A stretch of 64,000 nucleotides of DNA from Marinobacter salexigens (GTDB lineage: Bacteria; Pseudomonadota; Gammaproteobacteria; Pseudomonadales; Oleiphilaceae). Each line of letters starts with the position of its first letter. The stretch's first letter is position 1. Below the pieces are notes generated by a model. That model searched no databases. It was not told the origin of the DNA and saw nothing but the letters and a program-made list of their open reading frames with translations. Both the position numbers and the translations under genes were made by a program. Shown piece by piece: positions 51,611-59,597 of this stretch. The DNA lies in the NCBI RefSeq assembly GCF_018860765.1, contig NZ_JAHKPV010000008.1:62001-126000 (forward strand). The letters are read 5' to 3'.

Positions 51611-52540
51611 ATGGCAGGCGTATTAGACAGTGTAAACAAGCGTACGCAGCTGGTCGGGCAGAACCGTCTTGAGCTTCTTCTTTTTCGCCTGCGCGGGCGC
51701 CAAGTTTACGGCATCAACGTTTTTAAGGTGAAAGAGGTACTGCAGTGCCCCAAGATGTCTTCCATGCCGAACAGCCGGGCTGTAGTGCGCGGTGTCGCGC
51801 ATACACGAGGCGAGACTATTCCGGTTATTGATTTGGGCATGGCGATAGGTTTGCCTGGCATCCCTCAGGAAGAATTGCCTAGCAGCTTTGTTATTATTAC
51901 CGAATACAACCGCAAGACTCAGGGGTTTTTGGTAACAGGTGTAGACCGTATTCTGAACATGAACTGGGAAGATATCCTTCCACCTCCGAAGGGTGCAGGT
52001 AAAGACATTTACCTTACGGCTGTCACTAAAATTGACGATAAACTGGCAGAAATCATCGACGTAGAGAAAATTCTTTCTGAAGTTTCTCCGCTTAGTGAGG
52101 ACGTTACAGAAGCAGTTTTAAGCAAGAGCGCAGAAAGATTTCCGGGGCACCTGCCGGTTCTTGTTGTGGATGACTCGGCAGTAGCACGCAGACAGATTGA
52201 AAGGTGCCTCACTGCGATCGGTATGGAAGTGGTCATGCGAAATGATGGTAAACAAGCTTATGAATACTTAAAAGAAATCACGGCTGATGGCTCCAAAGCG
52301 ACGGATCACCTTTCTCTGATTATCTCCGACGTGGAAATGCCAGAAATGGATGGGTATACACTGGTTACGCGAATCAAAGGCGATCCCGCTCTCAGTAGTC
52401 TTTTTGTTATGCTCCACACTTCACTGAGCGGCGTATTTAACAAGGCGATGGTCAAGAAAGTTGGGGCGGATGATTTTATGGCGAAATTCAGCCCGGATGA
52501 ACTCGCTGAACGAATTATGGAAATTATTGATCAGAACTGA
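51611..52540 (+). CDS. cheV: Chemotaxis protein CheV
   Basis: A 309-residue fusion of a CheW domain (about 20-165; FRLRGRQVYGINVFKVKEVL, VRGVAHTRGETIPVIDL) and a receiver domain (about 180-305; PVLVVDDSAVARRQIERCL). The phospho-acceptor is Asp240 in LIISDVEMPEMDGYT. It couples receptors to CheA and adapts by phosphorylation. Start ATG at 51611 with AGGAGAG 7 bp upstream; the frame from 51572 is not preferred. cheR follows after 40 bp. Confidence 0.95.
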   Translation: MAGVLDSVNKRTQLVGQNRLELLLFRLRGRQVYGINVFKVKEVLQCPKMSSMPNSRAVVRGVAHTRGETIPVIDLGMAIGLPGIPQEELPSSFVIITEYNRKTQGFLVTGVDRILNMNWEDILPPPKGAGKDIYLTAVTKIDDKLAEIIDVEKILSEVSPLSEDVTEAVLSKSAERFPGHLPVLVVDDSAVARRQIERCLTAIGMEVVMRNDGKQAYEYLKEITADGSKATDHLSLIISDVEMPEMDGYTLVTRIKGDPALSSLFVMLHTSLSGVFNKAMVKKVGADDFMAKFSPDELAERIMEIIDQN

Positions 52541-52580
52541 CATTTTATTTGCTGGGTAATCCACTTAGTACTGAGATCCA

Positions 52581-53408
52581 ATGAAAGCGGAAATTACGCC
52601 ACCGGAATATGAAGCCTTCAAATCGTTCCTGCAGGATGCGTGTGGTATTTTGCTGGGCGATAATAAGCAATACCTCGTAAAAAGTCGGTTACGGCGTATT
52701 CTGGAGGAGAACAATCTTAACTCGCTGGGGGAGCTGCTTGAGCGTCTTAAGCGGTCAGGTAGGGGGAACCTGAGGGAGGTGGTGATCGATGCAATGACCA
52801 CGAACGAAACCCTCTGGTTCCGTGATAACCATCCGTTTCGCATCCTTCAGGAAAAACTGCTTCCTGAATTCGCGGCTCGTTCGCCTGCACCCCCTCTACG
52901 AATTTGGTCAGCTGCATGCTCCACCGGGCAGGAACCTTACTCGGTTGGCATGATTGTGGATGAGTTCAGGCGCCAGAAGCCCGGCAAGCTGCGGGATGTA
53001 AAGATAACAGCAACGGATATATCGCGAAGCGTACTCGAGGTTGCTCGGCGTGGAGAGTACGAGATGATTGCTATTGGAAGGGGGCTGTCGCCGGAGCGCC
53101 AGAAGCTGTTTTTTACGCCTTCTGCTAGCGGTGGTTGGCAAATTCGCCCGCAGATCAAGAGCATGGTGGAGTTCAAAGAGCTCAACCTCCTTGAGCGTTA
53201 CATGCTTGGCAAGTTTGACATAGTAATGTGTCGCAACGTGCTGATTTACTTTTCCGCAGAGCTTAAAAAAGACATTCTTACTCGTATTCACGCAACGCTT
53301 AACCCCGGCGGCTATTTGATTTTAGGTGCCTCGGAGTCACTGAACGGTTTGCCGGACCTTTATGAAATGGTCCAGTGCCATCCGGGAATCATCTACAGGA
53401 AAAAATAA
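52581..53408 (+). CDS. cheR: Chemotaxis protein methyltransferase CheR
   Basis: A 275-residue enzyme that methylates glutamates of chemoreceptors with S-adenosylmethionine. It has the N-terminal helical CheR domain (FKSFLQDACGILLGDNKQYLVKSRL), T-T-NET-WFRD, the SAM loop IWSAACSTGQEPYS, and FDIVMCRNVLIYF and GGYLILGASESL in the catalytic domain. No C-terminal pentapeptide-binding beta insertion is obvious. It is cotranscribed with cheV. In Pseudomonas flgBCDE follows here; in this window an MFS gene follows after 3 bp. Confidence 0.95.
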   Translation: MKAEITPPEYEAFKSFLQDACGILLGDNKQYLVKSRLRRILEENNLNSLGELLERLKRSGRGNLREVVIDAMTTNETLWFRDNHPFRILQEKLLPEFAARSPAPPLRIWSAACSTGQEPYSVGMIVDEFRRQKPGKLRDVKITATDISRSVLEVARRGEYEMIAIGRGLSPERQKLFFTPSASGGWQIRPQIKSMVEFKELNLLERYMLGKFDIVMCRNVLIYFSAELKKDILTRIHATLNPGGYLILGASESLNGLPDLYEMVQCHPGIIYRKK

Positions 53409-53411
53409 TCA

Positions 53412-54599
53412 ATGCCCTTTAACGTATGGGTGCTGGTTGCCGCTCAGGCGCTGGCCATGTGCACAGCGCCGTTCATCGTGTTTATCGGCAGTATTCATGG
53501 GCGCTTGCTCGCTCCAGCACCGGAATACGCCACGCTTCCCGTGGGTCTCGTCGTAGTCGGCACTGTTCTTGCGATTAAGCCTGCCACTTGGCTCATGGAA
53601 AGGCTAGGGCGCAAACGGGTTATGCTGTTGGGCGCGTCGATGGGCATGCTCGCAGGCTTGCTTGGCGCTTTGGCGTCTTGGCTTGCGCTATTCCCGCTGC
53701 TTTGTGTAGCCGCGGTTGTAGGTGGCTCAGGCTTGGCAGTAGTACATCAATACCGTTTCGCCGCCATGGAATCAGTGCCTGATAATATGGCAGGCTCGGC
53801 CGCTGCAAGAGTTTTGCTTGGCGGGTTGGTTGCTGCCTGGCTTGGGCCTGAAATTGCCACGCTTGGTAGTGGAGCGGATACGGAGCACCCATTTCTCGCA
53901 AGTTGGCTGGGTCTTTCGGGTGTTCAGTTGGCGGCATTACTGATACTGGCGGCAGGCTACCGGGCGCGGGGCGAGAGGGTGAGAGAGTCTCACGCCGGCG
54001 GTGGTCGCCCGTTGAAGCAAATTCTTGCAAACCCCCTAATATGGGTTGCCATCAGTTCGGCTGCCATCGGCTATGCAGTTATGAGCTTTATTATGACAGC
54101 AACGCCCCTAAGTATGACGGAGATGGCAGGTCATGATCTGGATGCGGCCAAGCGGGTTATTCAGCTTCACATAATGGCCATGTATCTTCCTTCGCTTATC
54201 AGTGGCTGGCTTACCCGGGTTATTGGTATACCGCTCATGATGTCTACAGGGCTTTTAGCCTATCTGGGCTGTATTGTTTTGGCTGCCAGTGGTGTTAGCT
54301 TCCATCATTACCTCTCTGCTCTGTTGTTGTTAGGTGTAGGCTGGAACTTCCTATTTGTAGGTGGCACTACCCTGTTGCCTCGTGGCTACACAGAAGCGGA
54401 GCGCTTTAGGGTACAGGGTCTCAACGATATATTTGTGTTCGGCTCTCAGGCCACAGCGGCTTTATCAGCTGGCGTGGTTCTTTCCTGGTTAGGCTGGTCT
54501 TCATTGGTGATGGTCGCTGTACCTTTCGTGATTGTTCACGGAATACTGATGGCCGTTTGGCTGACTCGGAGAGAAGGAAAAACCCGAGAGCCCGTGTAG
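53412..54599 (+). CDS. MFS transporter
   Basis: A 395-residue protein with about 12 predicted membrane helices. The signature between helices 2 and 3 is MERLGRKRVMLLGASMG, the usual MFS D/E-RxGRR/K pattern. The middle loop (about 190-200) is charged. The substrate is unknown; the pattern resembles drug or metabolite exporters annotated only as MFS. It starts 3 bp after the cheR stop and is therefore probably on the chemotaxis transcript, which is odd for a transporter. Confidence 0.85.
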   Translation: MPFNVWVLVAAQALAMCTAPFIVFIGSIHGRLLAPAPEYATLPVGLVVVGTVLAIKPATWLMERLGRKRVMLLGASMGMLAGLLGALASWLALFPLLCVAAVVGGSGLAVVHQYRFAAMESVPDNMAGSAAARVLLGGLVAAWLGPEIATLGSGADTEHPFLASWLGLSGVQLAALLILAAGYRARGERVRESHAGGGRPLKQILANPLIWVAISSAAIGYAVMSFIMTATPLSMTEMAGHDLDAAKRVIQLHIMAMYLPSLISGWLTRVIGIPLMMSTGLLAYLGCIVLAASGVSFHHYLSALLLLGVGWNFLFVGGTTLLPRGYTEAERFRVQGLNDIFVFGSQATAALSAGVVLSWLGWSSLVMVAVPFVIVHGILMAVWLTRREGKTREPV

Positions 54600-54850
54600 T
54601 TTTGTCCTTTTCCGCTTTTGCAGAAGAGCTCCGTATAACCGACTTGTCCCCAGATATGACAGGTCTCGTTCTCGATACAAAAACCTTCCGGATAACCGCA
54701 CAAGGCCTAAGTGAAGAAGCCGCAAAACCGATACTTTATGGTCAAGAGATTCCATCGTCCCTAGTGAGCAACGCTGTTTGGCTGAGTCTGGCGGTGAGCT
54801 ATGTAGTAGCAGCCACTGAGGAGGAGGTTGCCAAAATACGGATACTGTAA
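54557..54850 (+). CDS. Small PilZ-like protein overlapping the MFS gene
   Basis: A 97-residue frame from TTG at 54557 that overlaps the MFS end by 43 bp. It begins ADSERRKNPRARVVLSF and continues with DLSPDMTGLVLDTK. This loosely follows the PilZ pattern (RR-x3-R at the start, D-x-S-x2-G later), so it may bind cyclic-di-GMP. The second motif is poor. No strong ribosome site, so translation would be coupled to the MFS gene. It could also be chance coding. Confidence 0.4.
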   Translation: MADSERRKNPRARVVLSFSAFAEELRITDLSPDMTGLVLDTKTFRITAQGLSEEAAKPILYGQEIPSSLVSNAVWLSLAVSYVVAATEEEVAKIRIL

Positions 54851-54867
54851 ATTACTACACCCGGCGC

Positions 54868-55065
54868 ATGAGCTCTAAAGATGAGCCGGTGAAGACATAC
54901 CTGATCCGGGTAGGAGTAATAGAGCACAATGAGTATCGACTGCCGTCTTCGTTCGTCACCCAATAGTTGTTTGTTGTGGGTGGACATGAGCTGAGCAAAG
55001 AGAAAGGGCTGGATATGCAGGAAGCTTTGAACCTTACGGTGCAAAGCCTCAATAGAGCTAGGTGA
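54868..55065 (+). pseudogene. Small ORF interrupted by one in-frame TAG
   Basis: From ATG at 54868 the frame reads 32 codons (KTYLIRVGVIEHNEYRLPSS) to TAG at 54964-54966. It then continues without another stop for 32 codons (LFVVGGHELSKEKGLDMQEA) to TGA at 55063-55065. Both halves look protein-like and in one frame, so a 65-codon gene may have suffered an amber mutation. No clear ribosome site precedes it. It could also be non-coding. Confidence 0.35.
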
Positions 55066-55108
55066 TAGAGTTGAGTGTATTTACATTGCCAATAACAGAG
55101 AGCGCTTT

Positions 55109-55654
55109 ATGATATTTTTCCGCAATCCGGTGAGCTTATGTTTCACCCTTTCATGTATGTTGATGTTGGCGGGTTGTACCGGCGTGCCTAAGGGTATTGA
55201 GCCTGTGACTGGGTTGAATGCGGATAGGTATTTAGGCAAGTGGTACGAAATTGCAAGGCTGGATCATTCGTTCGAGGAGGGCCTTAGTCGTGTAACTGCA
55301 GAATACGAGTTGCAGGATGACGGAAGTATAAAAGTAACCAACCGAGGGTACGATGCCGAGGTTGGAGAATGGAGTATCGCTGAGGGAAGAGCCGTGTTTG
55401 TGGATAGCGAGAGCGCGGGGCACCTGAAGGTGTCATTTTTCGGCCCGTTCTATGCATCTTATGTGATTTTCGAGCTGGACACGGACGAGTATCAGTACGC
55501 TTTCATTACCGGTTACAACCGTGACTATTTGTGGTTTCTTTCAAGAACACCCGATGTGAGTGATGAAGAGATTGCCCGGTTCAAAAAAGTTGCTCAACGT
55601 GCGGGCTTTGAACTTGAAGCGCTTGTTATCGTTGACCATAGCCCCGTTAACTAA
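55109..55654 (+). CDS. blc: Outer membrane lipocalin Blc-like
   Basis: A 181-residue lipoprotein lipocalin. The signal ends in the lipobox LMLAGC (Cys23), with Thr at +2 for outer-membrane sorting. Lipocalin motifs are DRYLGKWYEIARLDHSFEEG (G-x-W) near the N-terminus and YLWFLSRTP with EIARFKKVAQRAGFE near the end. Family members bind lysophospholipids or fatty acids and are linked to membrane stress. AGAGAG precedes ATG. Its stop overlaps the convergent cupin gene by 8 bp. Confidence 0.93.
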   Translation: MIFFRNPVSLCFTLSCMLMLAGCTGVPKGIEPVTGLNADRYLGKWYEIARLDHSFEEGLSRVTAEYELQDDGSIKVTNRGYDAEVGEWSIAEGRAVFVDSESAGHLKVSFFGPFYASYVIFELDTDEYQYAFITGYNRDYLWFLSRTPDVSDEEIARFKKVAQRAGFELEALVIVDHSPVN

Positions 55655-56003
55655 AGCTCCGTTGAAAGGGCAGGTGGCCAGTTTTTACCCATATAACGGT
55701 CTCTTGATCTACAAACGGATGGTGCTCGCTTAAGTGGGGACTCCTTATCCAAGTGCCCTCAGGGTAATCGCCGGTCTCATCGGAAAACACACCCTCAAGA
55801 ACCAGTATTTCCTCTCCAAGAGGGTGTTCGTGTCGACTGAATGAGGCGCCGGGCTCATAGCGAACAATACTGGTAGCGTGCCCACTTTCGGCATCCTCTC
55901 TGGCAAGAGGCTTTCGCGCGACACCGCTGGCTGGGCTGGGAAGCCATTCCTGTTCGCTGGTGCGGATGACCACCCTTTGGTCAAAATCCATATTCAGCAT
56001 CAT
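55647..56003 (-). CDS. ChrR-like cupin protein
   Basis: A 118-residue single cupin fold. Metal-ligand residues lie in GASFSRHEHPLGEEILVLEG and the second motif in YPEGTWIRSPHLSEHHPF. This is the pattern of the ChrR cupin (Cupin_7), which in anti-sigma factors binds zinc. Here there is no anti-sigma zinc domain, so it is a stand-alone cupin of unknown role, perhaps in oxidative-stress chemistry. It is convergent with the lipocalin gene. Confidence 0.82.
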   Translation of the reverse strand: MMLNMDFDQRVVIRTSEQEWLPSPASGVARKPLAREDAESGHATSIVRYEPGASFSRHEHPLGEEILVLEGVFSDETGDYPEGTWIRSPHLSEHHPFVDQETVIWVKTGHLPFQRSFS

Positions 56004-56065
56004 GAGCCTCTACATTTTAGATTGAGCCAGCTATTACGACGCAATTATGCAAGTGGATGCACAGG

Positions 56066-56596
56066 CTACTTTATTAACATCTGAACATCGCGGAAGGCTG
56101 CGTGTTTGCAATGTCGCATCCACTCGAACGCTACCATTTCAAGAGTAACAATACGTGCGCCGCTATCACTGAGCCGATCAAGAGCAACATCCCGATCGAA
56201 CTCGTTCCGTGACCCTGTAGCATCTGCTACTACCCAAACCTTATAACCTGCATCAATCAAACTGAGTGCCGTTTGCATCATGCAGACATGGGTTTCGCAG
56301 CCAGCTATGACAATATGTTGCCGACCTTCGGGCAGTTGTTCAACCAGCCCATCCGGGCAAGCGTCGAAATGGTGCTTTGCCAACGTATGGTGGCAAAGCT
56401 CTTTCACAGCCTCCACGTTTGGTCCCAGTTTTTCAGGTAGTTGCTCGGTGGCTAGAAGGGGGATATCCAAAAGCCCGGCAATAGTGGCGAGGGTTACGCA
56501 CCGGCTCACAACGTCTTGGCCATGAGATATCGCTGGCATTAACCTTTCCTGAACATCGATCAGCAGCAAAGTGGATTGTTCGGACTTCATAAGCAT
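56066..56596 (-). CDS. Isochorismatase-family hydrolase (YcaC-like)
   Basis: A 176-residue cysteine hydrolase. The catalytic triad positions are Asp in LLIDVQERLMP, Lys in LAKHHFDAC and Cys in IAGCETHVCMMQTAL. It resembles YcaC-type stand-alone hydrolases whose substrate is unknown. No siderophore synthesis genes are nearby, so true isochorismatase activity is unlikely. Start ATG at 56596 with GGAG 7 bp upstream; a second in-frame ATG is at 56590. Confidence 0.88.
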   Translation of the reverse strand: MLMKSEQSTLLLIDVQERLMPAISHGQDVVSRCVTLATIAGLLDIPLLATEQLPEKLGPNVEAVKELCHHTLAKHHFDACPDGLVEQLPEGRQHIVIAGCETHVCMMQTALSLIDAGYKVWVVADATGSRNEFDRDVALDRLSDSGARIVTLEMVAFEWMRHCKHAAFRDVQMLIK

Positions 56597-56729
56597 GAGT
56601 AGTCTCCAGATGGGGTTAACCTGTTGAACAGATTAGAAATGCCATGGTACTCGTAACCTGAGTAGCAAGCACCTTACAGACTATTATTAGCATAAACCGG
56701 ATATTTTCCCGGGATTTGTCCTAGAGGAG

Positions 56730-56758
56730 TTGCCAAGCGCGCCCAAAACCATTAAAGT
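56730..56758 (+). promoter_or_regulatory. Sigma-70 promoter of tRNA-Ser
   Basis: TTGCCA (56730-56735), a 17-bp spacer, TAAAGT (56753-56758) and a GC-rich discriminator TTGCGCCC, about 42 bp before the tRNA. Confidence 0.6.
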
Positions 56759-56806
56759 TTGCGCCCTCAAATGAGCGACGATATTGCTGATTTGAAACAG
56801 GTTATT

Positions 56807-56897
56807 GGAGAGGTGGCCGAGTGGCTGAAGGCGCACGCCTGGAAAGTGTGTAAACGTTAATAGCGTTTCGAGGGTTCGAATCCCTCTCTCTCCGCCA
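56807..56897 (+). tRNA. tRNA-Ser (anticodon GGA)
   Basis: A 91-nt class II tRNA starting GGAGAGGTGGCCGAGTGG. The anticodon loop is CCTGGAAAG (GGA). The long variable arm includes GTAAACGTTAATAGCGTTT, the T arm is GGGTTCGAATCCC, and the 3' end is CTCTCCGCCA with CCA encoded. Confidence 0.97.
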
Positions 56898-56903
56898 ATA
56901 TTG

Positions 56904-56932
56904 AACCCTAGCAGGACTGCTGGGGTTTTTTA
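56904..56932 (+). terminator. Rho-independent terminator after tRNA-Ser
   Basis: AACCCTAGCAG and CTGCTGGGGTT pair (one G-T pair) and are followed by TTTTTATT. Confidence 0.8.
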
Positions 56933-57106
56933 TTGGGCGCAATACCCACCTTCATGTGTATTTTAGCGCCGGGGTATGCGCCCGAACACTTCTTTTACCC
57001 CGGCGAGAAGCCCTATCGCATGATCAATATGGATGATTTGTTTGGGAACACAGTGGGGATCTATAGCCACAGCTATGGGCTGGTATACAGCGAAGGTGCT
57101 TACTGA
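56933..57106 (+). pseudogene. Probable C-terminal gene remnant downstream of tRNA-Ser
   Basis: An open frame with protein-like content runs from about 56933 to TGA at 57104-57106. From the ATG at 56954 it would be 50 residues, including EHFFYPGEKPYRMINMDDLF and IYSHSYGLVYSEGAY. There is no ribosome site and a terminator abuts it, so it reads as the tail of a lost gene rather than a working one. It overlaps the end of the dehalogenase gene by 7 bp. I do not recognise the family. Confidence 0.35.
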
Positions 57107-57789
57107 CGACCAATGATCTGATCGGCGAGGGTGACCAGTTCTGGTGCGATAAAATCCGGAATTGGCACGCCTGAAGCTGGTAGCATGGCGTTGCCGGAGC
57201 GGGTAATGAATGCTCCATGACAACCAGCAGCCTGAGCACCTATAGTGTCCCAAAGGTGGCACGCCACCAGGCACAGATCAGCCGGTTTGGCTGCAAATTC
57301 TTGTGCGACCAGCCCATAGGTTTCAGGAGCAGGCTTGAATCTACCAACCGCATCAACGCTAAAGTTACGCTCGAAAAAGTAACTTAATCCTGCATTTTCC
57401 AAAGGCGTAGGCGAAGCACCGCTGGCTGAGTTGGTCAATGTTACCAATCGGAACCCGGCGTCGCGAAATCGGGTCAGGGCCGGTGCAACGTCAGGGTGGG
57501 CTGGCATAGTGCTCATGCGTTTCTTCAGTTCCGCAATATCAGCATTTCCAACGTTAATCTGGTGAATGTTGGCGACCATCCGCAATGCGCCTACTCCAAG
57601 CTCGCCAAAAGGTGAATAGATGCCCGATAGAGTCATTGTTTGGGAGTAGAGGATTAGCTGAGCGAACCACTCTCTCAGAATTCGTCTATCGCCGAAAATG
57701 CGAACAAACAAAGGTTCTAGTGTTGTTATATCAAGCAGGGTTTCGTTAACGTCGAAAACGATAATCGATGGCAATTTTTCGTGTGGCAT
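57100..57789 (-). CDS. Haloacid dehalogenase, type II
   Basis: A 229-residue HAD-superfamily hydrolase. Motif I is FDVNETLLD (nucleophile Asp), motif II TLTNSASGA, motif III Lys in GRFKPAPETYG, and motif IV CHLWDTIGAQAAG. This places it with type II (L-2-haloacid) dehalogenases, which hydrolyse 2-haloalkanoates to 2-hydroxyacids, though some members have other substrates. ATG at 57789 is chosen for AAGGA 9 bp upstream; ATG at 57810 lacks a site. It is divergent from the TetR gene and shares its operator region. Confidence 0.87.
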   Translation of the reverse strand: MPHEKLPSIIVFDVNETLLDITTLEPLFVRIFGDRRILREWFAQLILYSQTMTLSGIYSPFGELGVGALRMVANIHQINVGNADIAELKKRMSTMPAHPDVAPALTRFRDAGFRLVTLTNSASGASPTPLENAGLSYFFERNFSVDAVGRFKPAPETYGLVAQEFAAKPADLCLVACHLWDTIGAQAAGCHGAFITRSGNAMLPASGVPIPDFIAPELVTLADQIIGRQ

Positions 57790-57860
57790 GGGGTGTCGTC
57801 CTTCCGTCATTTCGGATTTAGCCTGATGTTACAATGATTGCCTGTCTTTCCGACTGTAGC

Positions 57861-57889
57861 TGGACTTGAATGAACGCTCAAGATAAAAT
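57861..57889 (+). promoter_or_regulatory. Promoter of the TetR-family gene
   Basis: TGGACT (57861-57866), a 17-bp spacer, TAAAAT (57884-57889). Both operators at 57866-57904 overlap it, so autoregulation is likely. Confidence 0.5.
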
Positions 57890-57904
57890 TGAGCAATCAT
57901 TCAA
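57866..57904. promoter_or_regulatory. Paired 16-bp operators at the TetR/dehalogenase promoter region
   Basis: TTGAATGAACGCTCAA (57866-57881) and TTGAGCAATCATTCAA (57889-57904) form an inverted repeat with 14 of 16 positions matching and a 7-bp spacer. Each is also a version of the core TTGAGTGATCACTCAA found at 60220 and 60287. Centre-to-centre distance is 23 bp. Confidence 0.7.
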
Positions 57905-57952
57905 ATTGTCACCGCGTTGTTTTGCGGCGCTGCAAAACACTGGAAATAACTT

Positions 57953-58567
57953 ATGGCACGTGTATCAATTCACAACCGGCAAGATTCGCTTGAACGAGCT
58001 CTTCACCTTTTCTGGCAAAAGGGCTTTCATGCCACTTCGCTAAAAGATCTGGAAAAGGCCCTCGACATGCGGCCCGGCAGTATTTACGCCACCTTTGGCA
58101 GTAAGGATGGTCTGTTTCGGGAGGCGCTGGAGCGCTATGCCCGCCTTGGTCTGGCAGAGCTGGACCGCACGTTCCAAGCTTACGATTCACCCTTAGCAGG
58201 GCTGGCGGCCTACCTGCGCGGGCTCGGTGGGATTTGTGACAAAGAGTTGCCAAGCCGGGCCTGCATGCTGGTGAAAAGCCTATTGGAACTCGGCGAACGA
58301 GAACAAATTGCTCGGGATAAGGCTGAAGAGTTATTGGCGGGTATGGAAGCACGCTTTGTCGATCGTTTTATTGCAGCCAAAAGAGTGGGGGAGCTTGATA
58401 GCGGGCTTGATCCCGTTCGGCTTGGCCGACGGCTACAGGCTGAGATAATGGGGTTGCGAGCATTTGCACAGCGTGATGTAGATAGTGCTGCCGTGCATGC
58501 ACTCGCGGAAGACATGGCTCAGTCTCTGGAAGCGCTGCGCGCTGAAGAGGTTACAGAAGTAGTTTGA
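57953..58567 (+). CDS. TetR-family transcriptional regulator
   Basis: A 204-residue regulator. The N-terminal helix-turn-helix reads ALHLFWQKGFHATSLKDLEKAL, then MRPGSIYATFGSKDGLF. The ligand domain carries two cysteines, Cys95 (GGICDKE) and Cys104 (SRACMLVKS), near the place where NemR has its redox-sensing Cys106. A thiol or electrophile sensor is therefore possible, but this is inference. Paired operators overlap its promoter, and matching operators lie before the AhpD-like/GST genes. Clear start ATG at 57953. Confidence 0.9.
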   Translation: MARVSIHNRQDSLERALHLFWQKGFHATSLKDLEKALDMRPGSIYATFGSKDGLFREALERYARLGLAELDRTFQAYDSPLAGLAAYLRGLGGICDKELPSRACMLVKSLLELGEREQIARDKAEELLAGMEARFVDRFIAAKRVGELDSGLDPVRLGRRLQAEIMGLRAFAQRDVDSAAVHALAEDMAQSLEALRAEEVTEVV

Positions 58568-58583
58568 TTCTGAGTGCGTATCT

Positions 58584-58618
58584 GCCTGCTCCCTTTACTG
58601 ACCCGACTGAGAGCAGGC
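58584..58618. terminator. Stem-loop between convergent TetR and GST genes
   Basis: GCCTGCTC and GAGCAGGC form an 8-bp GC-rich stem with a 19-nt loop. No T tract, so weak. Confidence 0.4.
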
Positions 58619-58638
58619 TTGCGCCTCAAATGGCGTTT

Positions 58639-59514
58639 TCAGACTGAAGTTTTCGTGTCCAGTTTATCCTGAGTTCTGAGATCAAAATCTGATGCGTCAT
58701 GGCGCTCATGGAGTTGCTCAGAAGGTTTTCCAGAAGTGCGATTGACTATTCGACCACGCTGAACAGCAGGGCGGGCAAGGATTTCATTAGCCCAACGCCG
58801 GACATTCTTGTAGCTTTCGACTTGTAAGAACTCACCTGCACCGTAAGCCTCCCCCAGAACGAGATTGCCATACCAGGGCCAGGTCGCTATGTCAGCAATG
58901 GAGTATTCGTCTCCACCTAGATATCTATGCTCCGCGAGCTCCCTATCCAATACATCCAACTGACGTTTTACTTCCATCGTGAAACGATTGATCGGATATT
59001 CAAACTTTTCGGGCGCGTAAGCGTAGAAGTGACCGAACCCACCTCCCAAATAGGGCGCTGAACCCTGAAGCCAGAACAACCAGTTCAGTACTTCGGTGCG
59101 AGCAGCTGGATCCTTTGGGAGAAAGTGTCCGAACTTTTCCGCCAGATAGAGAAGGATCGCTCCGCTTTCAAAAACCCGACTGCCGGTATCAGCATCAAAC
59201 AGTGCCGGGATCTTTGAGTTTGGGTTTATTTCGACGAAGCCGGACGAAAATTGGTCGCCCTCGCCAATACGGATCAGGTGGGCATCGTATTCTGCACCCG
59301 TTTCACCTAAGGCCAATAGCTCTTCGGCCATGATGGTAACTTTTTGGCCGTTAGGTGTGGCCAATGAATAAATCTGTAAAGGGTGTGTTCCATGCGGTAG
59401 CGTTGCATTGTGTGTAGCACCTGCAATGGGGCGGTTGGTTTTGGCCCACTCCCCGCCATTTTCTGCGTCCCAAGTCCAAACGCGTGGTGGCTCATATTGA
59501 TGGGTGTCCGACAT
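58639..59514 (-). CDS. yghU: YghU-type glutathione transferase / disulfide-bond oxidoreductase
   Basis: A 291-residue protein very close to E. coli YghU. It has the YghU-specific N-terminal extension (PPRVWTWDAENGGEWAKTNRP), a thioredoxin-like domain with ATPNGQKVTIMAEELLALG and EINPNSKIPAL, and a GST C-terminal domain ending IVNRTSGKPSEQLHERHDAS. The family binds two glutathiones and reduces disulfides or organic peroxides. It lies 83 bp after the AhpD-like gene on the same strand, so the two are probably an operon behind the palindromic operators. Confidence 0.94.
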   Translation of the reverse strand: MSDTHQYEPPRVWTWDAENGGEWAKTNRPIAGATHNATLPHGTHPLQIYSLATPNGQKVTIMAEELLALGETGAEYDAHLIRIGEGDQFSSGFVEINPNSKIPALFDADTGSRVFESGAILLYLAEKFGHFLPKDPAARTEVLNWLFWLQGSAPYLGGGFGHFYAYAPEKFEYPINRFTMEVKRQLDVLDRELAEHRYLGGDEYSIADIATWPWYGNLVLGEAYGAGEFLQVESYKNVRRWANEILARPAVQRGRIVNRTSGKPSEQLHERHDASDFDLRTQDKLDTKTSV

Positions 59515-59597
59515 GGTGCATTCCCTCGTTCGAAAAATAGATAAAGTACGAGTAAGACGGAGCAGCCACTGAGAGCTGCCTCCGACTTACGGCGTGG

